Assembly: GCA_019009955.1 (NCBI GenBank)
Contig: CM032231.1
Location: 89,873,501-89,937,500 of the forward strand
Source: Riptortus pedestris
Taxonomy: Eukaryota; Arthropoda; Insecta; Hemiptera; Alydidae
Reading direction: 5' to 3'
DNA length: 64,000 nucleotides
In this document: piece after piece, positions 60,142 through 64,000 of the stretch
How the letters are laid out: every line of letters starts with the position of its first letter
Position numbering within the stretch: position 1 is the first letter of the stretch
Translations under genes and position numbers: made by a program
The notes under the pieces: model-generated
Told to the model about the DNA's origin: nothing
The model's input: only the letters and a program-made list of their open reading frames with translations
The model's database searches: none

Positions 60142-60346
60142 ATGTTATATTAATACGAATTTATATAATTATAGAATGCTTTTAGTTATTTTTATGCACT
60201 ATATTTTACTATTTACTCTGTATTGCTTTTTTTATTTTTCATTATTGTCATTTTATTGTTGAACTCGAGAACAGACAGAATTGTTATTTGTTTATTTAAT
60301 TTTTACAAGATGTAAATCTTTAACAAATAAATATATATTCTATTCT
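59728..60346 (+). mobile_element. 5'-truncated retrocopy with exact 14-bp target duplication
   Basis: The direct repeat ATATTACAAATACA occupies 59714-59727 and 60347-60360. Between them lie an open frame to 60141, an AT-rich 3' region with AACAAATAAATA, and a TATTCTATTCT tail. Short-repeat tails of this kind occur on CR1-like LINEs, but no RT motif is present. Confidence 0.8.
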
Positions 60347-60360
60347 ATATTACAAATACA

Positions 60361-61468
60361 GTCTAAAAAGCACAGTGAAAAAAGCACAGACTCCTGTTTT
60401 TGTTTAAATAATAAATTCACAAATTTATTCTGGTTGTAACATTGAGGCCTTCTCTAAGTTAAAAATAAATATTTACGTCATAAACAAAATGACAATGAGA
60501 TGTAGGCACCGCATGCCTTCCTTGTAATCCAATTAAATTACAAGGCAAATTTTTTAATGTACTTCATTTAACACGATTCCACCTAAAAGGTTATTCTATA
60601 TATCTTCTCCTATGCATTGGTTCAAAAAGTACCAATGAACGCAATTAATTGATCTACAAATTATAAATATATATAGTCGATTTTCAGTTATGTGAATTAG
60701 TACATACACACATGCTCAGAGACGCCTCGACGAATCTTATCAAAATGGGAAGTTCAAAAAGGAAAATTCTGTTGAAATCTGACAACATAATTTTTTTGCG
60801 ATTGCATTGCTTCCTGCAATAAATAGGCCCAAAAAATAAAAGACCACCTTTTTGTATTTTACAAGTCACTGAGCCACATAATACTTTCTCGACAAATAAA
60901 ACTTTTTTAAGCTATTATTTGAAAGAGTTTCAATTTCTATAAAAAAAAAATAAATATAACAAAATAAATAACCAAACTGGGGTTAAATTTTCTATTCATT
61001 TTGGGAAAATACTAGTTATTTTAGTGGAATAGCGGGGGATGCGACAACAAGAAAGGAGCTCTGTGTAACCTGCATTACAAATACTATAATTCGAAACATA
61101 CTAATTACTTTAATAATTTCTTTAAATATTTTGTTATTTATTTAATTTTAGTTCCTGCTATTTAAAACTTAGGTTTATTTTTAGTGTAGTTGGCACATTA
61201 TACGTGGTTTCCTTATGTTCTAAAGGTTCGTTCAGTTTTTTTAAACTACTTAATTTATCCTCAGTTTCCCATGTAATAATTAATGTACCCTATTTCTTGT
61301 CAGTGTAATAATGTTCCACTAAACAATTAATAGTTGTTTTTTTTTTTTTTTTCGAAAACCACAGTCTCATTATTTCCATATTAGCTTAGGTATGAATTTG
61401 TATTATTACAAAATTGGCTGAAATTGACTAATTATGATATTTATAAAAAAAACAGGATTTTTTTCTTT

Positions 61469-61507
<39 letters not shown>

Positions 61508-61775
61508 TTTTTTAATATTTGCCTTTACGCATTACCCATGCACAAAGGGCGTTTATTTACTACATGTACCATACTATTACAGTATATAACATGTATGTTC
61601 ATAATACATCGTGTTTTGTATACAAGAAATGATGTTCATAAATTTGTTCTTGAAATTAAAAAAAATAAAAAGAAAAGAAAAGGAAAAAAAAAACGAAAAA
61701 CAAAAAAATAAATAAATAATATACATAATGAAAGAACAAACAATCAAAGTGATGAAAAATTACTACGCATAATAA
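60361..61775. other. no gene recognised; (TA)n at 61476
   Basis: AT-rich, with a T-run near 61337 and a short (TA)n at 61476-61504. The frame at 61424-61711 is that microsatellite followed by A-rich sequence. Confidence 0.45.
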
Positions 61776-62660
61776 GAAAAAGTCCGTCACGCAGGGGCTG
61801 CGTAAACTAAGCAGATTTCCCACGTGCAGTTTTACAGTAGAGAAATTTCACGAGAGCTGAACAGTTACTGAAACGGCCGAACTAACTTTTGGCTGGAAAG
61901 ACACTTCGTCCGTTAGCCGCCCAGATTTAATAAGAATGCAAATATCTCGGTTAATATTCAACATAGAGAATAAATGTATATAACAATATTTATAGTAAAT
62001 GTAATTTGTAATGAGATTGATTCTGTACAATTTTTCGATCCGACGAATAGTAACGGAGATATTTTGAATTTTCGAACATCTTTCCCTCTAAACTCCCTCT
62101 CCCCGTGGTCCGATTTCAGCCGTTAACGAACTTGATCTTTACTTTTACATAAAACTACTAAATATCCAGTTTGGTAACGATCAAACAAAAATTGATATCG
62201 CTAGAACGGTAACAGACAAATATATATATATATATATATATATATTTCGTCATCTACTAGGTAGGATCGATGGACATTTGAAGAAAAATGTCGAAAATTC
62301 CGTCATGAGTACAACCTCAATACCTGATTTCCCTTAACCCAGTAGTGCTCAGAAATGGATTTAATTAATGTTTTTGTTAAATTACATTCATATCGAATGA
62401 AATACTTTGTTTTAAATGTAAAATAGTCAATAACATGATTTTCAGCCTTTCTGTTTTTGATTTTTTGACTGTGACATATATCTCACGCTAAGCACTTGAC
62501 TAGCCACAACAAACAAAAAAAATGGTTAATGAATGGTTAATAAATATGGAAAAAATGTACACCATAAAAAACTCTGAAAAACATGTATTTTACAAATAAA
62601 AAAAAAGGTTTTACAAACAAATTAAGTAAAACAAATTCCGGGAAAGTACATATGTATGAA

Positions 62661-63714
62661 TTAGCGTGTGTGATAGGGGGCAAAACAATCGAGGCAGAGG
62701 CCCGCATCATACTTCTGGCAATAATATCTGGAAACCGACTGACAATTTTCTCCTCTGCATCTTTGTCTCAGACCGTCTGGGATTTTTCTCACAAGATGGT
62801 CAATTCTATCATACCTAGACTCATCTAATGAACGTCCTGGAGCTTTGGCAGTTGTTAGGAATTTTTTCAAATAGGTAAGTACCACACTTCTTCTGAATTC
62901 CAACTGTGTAATATTTTTTACACCCTTGCGATACTGAATCCATGCGTTTTGTAATGCTACATTCAGTTTAGGTTTTGGTCCATACGATCTGTATCTCCCA
63001 TCCCTTTATTATATTCTAAAAATGCATATGGCCTGGGAACCTGAATAATTTTTTTCACTGCAAATGAGTACCTCCCAACCTTTGTTACTGGTTGAACTCC
63101 ATATGTGTTGGAACATACGGAGACAATAGAGTTATCTCTCCACTTGCAAATAAGTAGCCCGTCAGTTCTGTTTATTATACTTTCAATATGACCCCTCTCT
63201 TGGCCTTTCATGGATTTAGTTGATGGCAAGGGACAAGATTTGGGAATTCTATTATCTCTTAAGGTACCAGTCGCTCCATATCCCTTTTTGCGTAGGTATG
63301 AAAGTAATGGGAATGAGGTGAATAAATTGTCTATGTAGAAATGGAAAGGACATTTTTTTGTTTCCGGAGATAAATTATCAATCATTTTGGTGGAGCGATG
63401 TATATGTCCCTTTGGTACAAAGCTTTGTCATCTGCCAATATTAAGTCTATGGCCTCCTGAACTGTAAAGCCAGGCTCAATAATCTCAGCCAAGGCCCTAA
63501 AAAAAAAATATTTTAAGCAAGTTGGCTAGTGCTTAGTGTAACATATATGTCACACTAAAATTTAGAAAGATTTTGAGCGTAAATAAAACTCAAAAGATTA
63601 AATGTATAATTAAGGTTCAATAGTCTAATTTGTATAGAAACTAATTACAGCTAAAACAAATTTTAAATAAATTCATACAAGTTCAGGTACTTACTCTTTG
63701 TTGATAAACTCCAT
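62661..63714 (-). pseudogene. piggyBac transposase, spliced, with two internal deletions
   Basis: Exon 1 starts with ATG at 63714 and ends at 63695 before GTAAGTA. The acceptor TTTTTTTTAG precedes 63496, and the joined frame continues KEALAEIIEPGFTVQEAIDL, ILADDKALYQRDIYIAPPK to a stop near 63388. The N-terminal domain then breaks off and the frame resumes in the second half of the DDE core: KCPFHFYIDNLFTSFPLLSY (second Asp in the FDNFFTS-like block), VTKVGRYSFAVKKIIQVPRP and MGDTDRMDQN (third Asp). About 35 codons are missing before VALQNAWIQYRKGVKN, and the zinc-binding C-terminus follows (CRGENCQSVSRYYCQKYD, LCLDCFAPYH). The first catalytic Asp is absent, so the enzyme is inactive. Confidence 0.9.
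63497..63694 (-). other. intron of the P4 transposase gene
   Basis: 198 bp with GTAAGTACC at the 5' end and a T-rich tract ending TTAG at the 3' end, minus strand. Splicing joins GA to GGCC in frame (INKEALAEI). Inferred from sequence only. Confidence 0.65.
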
Positions 63715-63949
63715 GTCCTAAAATCACCAAGATGAAGGAGGAAAAAAAACACTTGGTAAAGCGAAAACAGATGTTGATAGCTCAGAGGTAGGTTTTAGAC
63801 TGATAAAGGAGTGTTTGGAGGTCCTAATGATCATACAGGATCAAGCCTGCACACCTTTGTTTACTCTGCAGCTAATTCCAAAGAGGCCCCTACCGCCGTA
63901 AAATATATGTCACATTAAGAACTACTGGGTTAAGGGAAATCTGCTAAAA

Positions 63950-64000
63950 TCGAAACAATCCAATAACATGTTAATATAACTACAATAACAAGTTTATATA
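63950..64000. other. window end, nothing recognised
   Basis: Flank of copy A20. Confidence 0.4.

Larger units (their letters stand above)
62338..63929 (-). mobile_element. piggyBac-type element P4 with transposase remnant
   Basis: 1592 bp between TTAA at 62334-62337 and 63930-63933. Ends are CCCAGTAGTGCTCAG and, inverted, CCCAGTAGTTCTTAA. The motif TGACATATATGTCA occurs whole or in part near both ends (62470, 63540, 63903). It contains a minus-strand transposase gene with an intron and deletions. Confidence 0.93.
61776..63949 (-). mobile_element. family A element, copy A20, carrying a piggyBac at its palindrome
   Basis: Left part 61776-62337 runs from AAAAGTCCGTCACGCAGGGG through the middle and a ~28-bp (TA)n to CTGATTTCCCTTAA. 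The right part is only GGGAAATCTGCTAAAA. The insertion occupies exactly the TTAA at the palindrome centre. Confidence 0.87.

Noticed and set aside
1..64000. CRISPR arrays, tRNA or rRNA genes, bacterial operons
   Set aside because: No regular spacer-repeat pattern, cloverleaf or rRNA core was seen; the only tRNA-like sequences are the SINE heads.

Overview
This is an AT-rich, gene-poor stretch of a eukaryotic nuclear genome, most likely an arthropod and probably an insect. The evidence is indirect: Penelope-like, Merlin, piggyBac, hAT, Jockey/R1-type and RTE-type remnants, a tRNA-derived SINE, TTAGGTT-type words and abundant (TA)n tracts. I find no intact host gene, no rRNA or tRNA gene and no CRISPR array. 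Nearly all long open frames are translations of (TA)n or of dispersed repeats, and every recognisable coding segment is a broken transposable-element gene.

Two repeat families dominate. Family A (about 20 copies, roughly 0.6-0.8 kb) has a 28-bp near-palindrome at its 5' end. Its 3' end carries an inverted copy of AGCAGATTTCCC, a 6-bp-stem hairpin and a short T-ending tail, and the middle holds a (TA)n tract. This matches the architecture of Helentron-associated (HINE/INE-1-like) non-autonomous Helitrons. Family B (about 1.2-2 kb) begins CTAGCT.AGATACCCGG, is built of degenerate ~300-bp tandem monomers, is flanked by (TA)n, and at least twice sits inside the (TA)n tract of an A copy.

Layout: 1-5 kb holds a LINE RT trace, family B copy B1 and a Penelope-like (PLE) fragment. 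5-10 kb holds a SINE and two inverted B copies. 10-22 kb is a run of A copies, including a head-to-tail pair, and a 5'-truncated RTE-type LINE. 22-29 kb is mostly unrecognised, with an R1/Jockey-type LINE end. 29-35 kb is one A copy split by two B copies and by a piggyBac derivative. 35-40 kb is a deep nest: a PLE interrupted by a SINE and a TTAA MITE, joined head-to-head to a second PLE fragment around a Merlin transposon that itself holds a Jockey insertion. 40-48 kb holds B and A copies. 48-53.4 kb is one B element split by an A cluster, a TTAA element and another A that itself contains a B. 53-64 kb holds A copies, a GIY-YIG fragment, a hAT remnant, a retrocopy with an unrecognised reading frame, and a piggyBac element inserted at the TTAA centre of an A-family palindrome.

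The elements do not form a pathway. The window's interest lies in its nested insertions with readable target-site duplications, the A/B partnership around (TA)n tracts, and four TTAA-flanked elements whose subterminal palindromes share TGTC/GACA half-sites.
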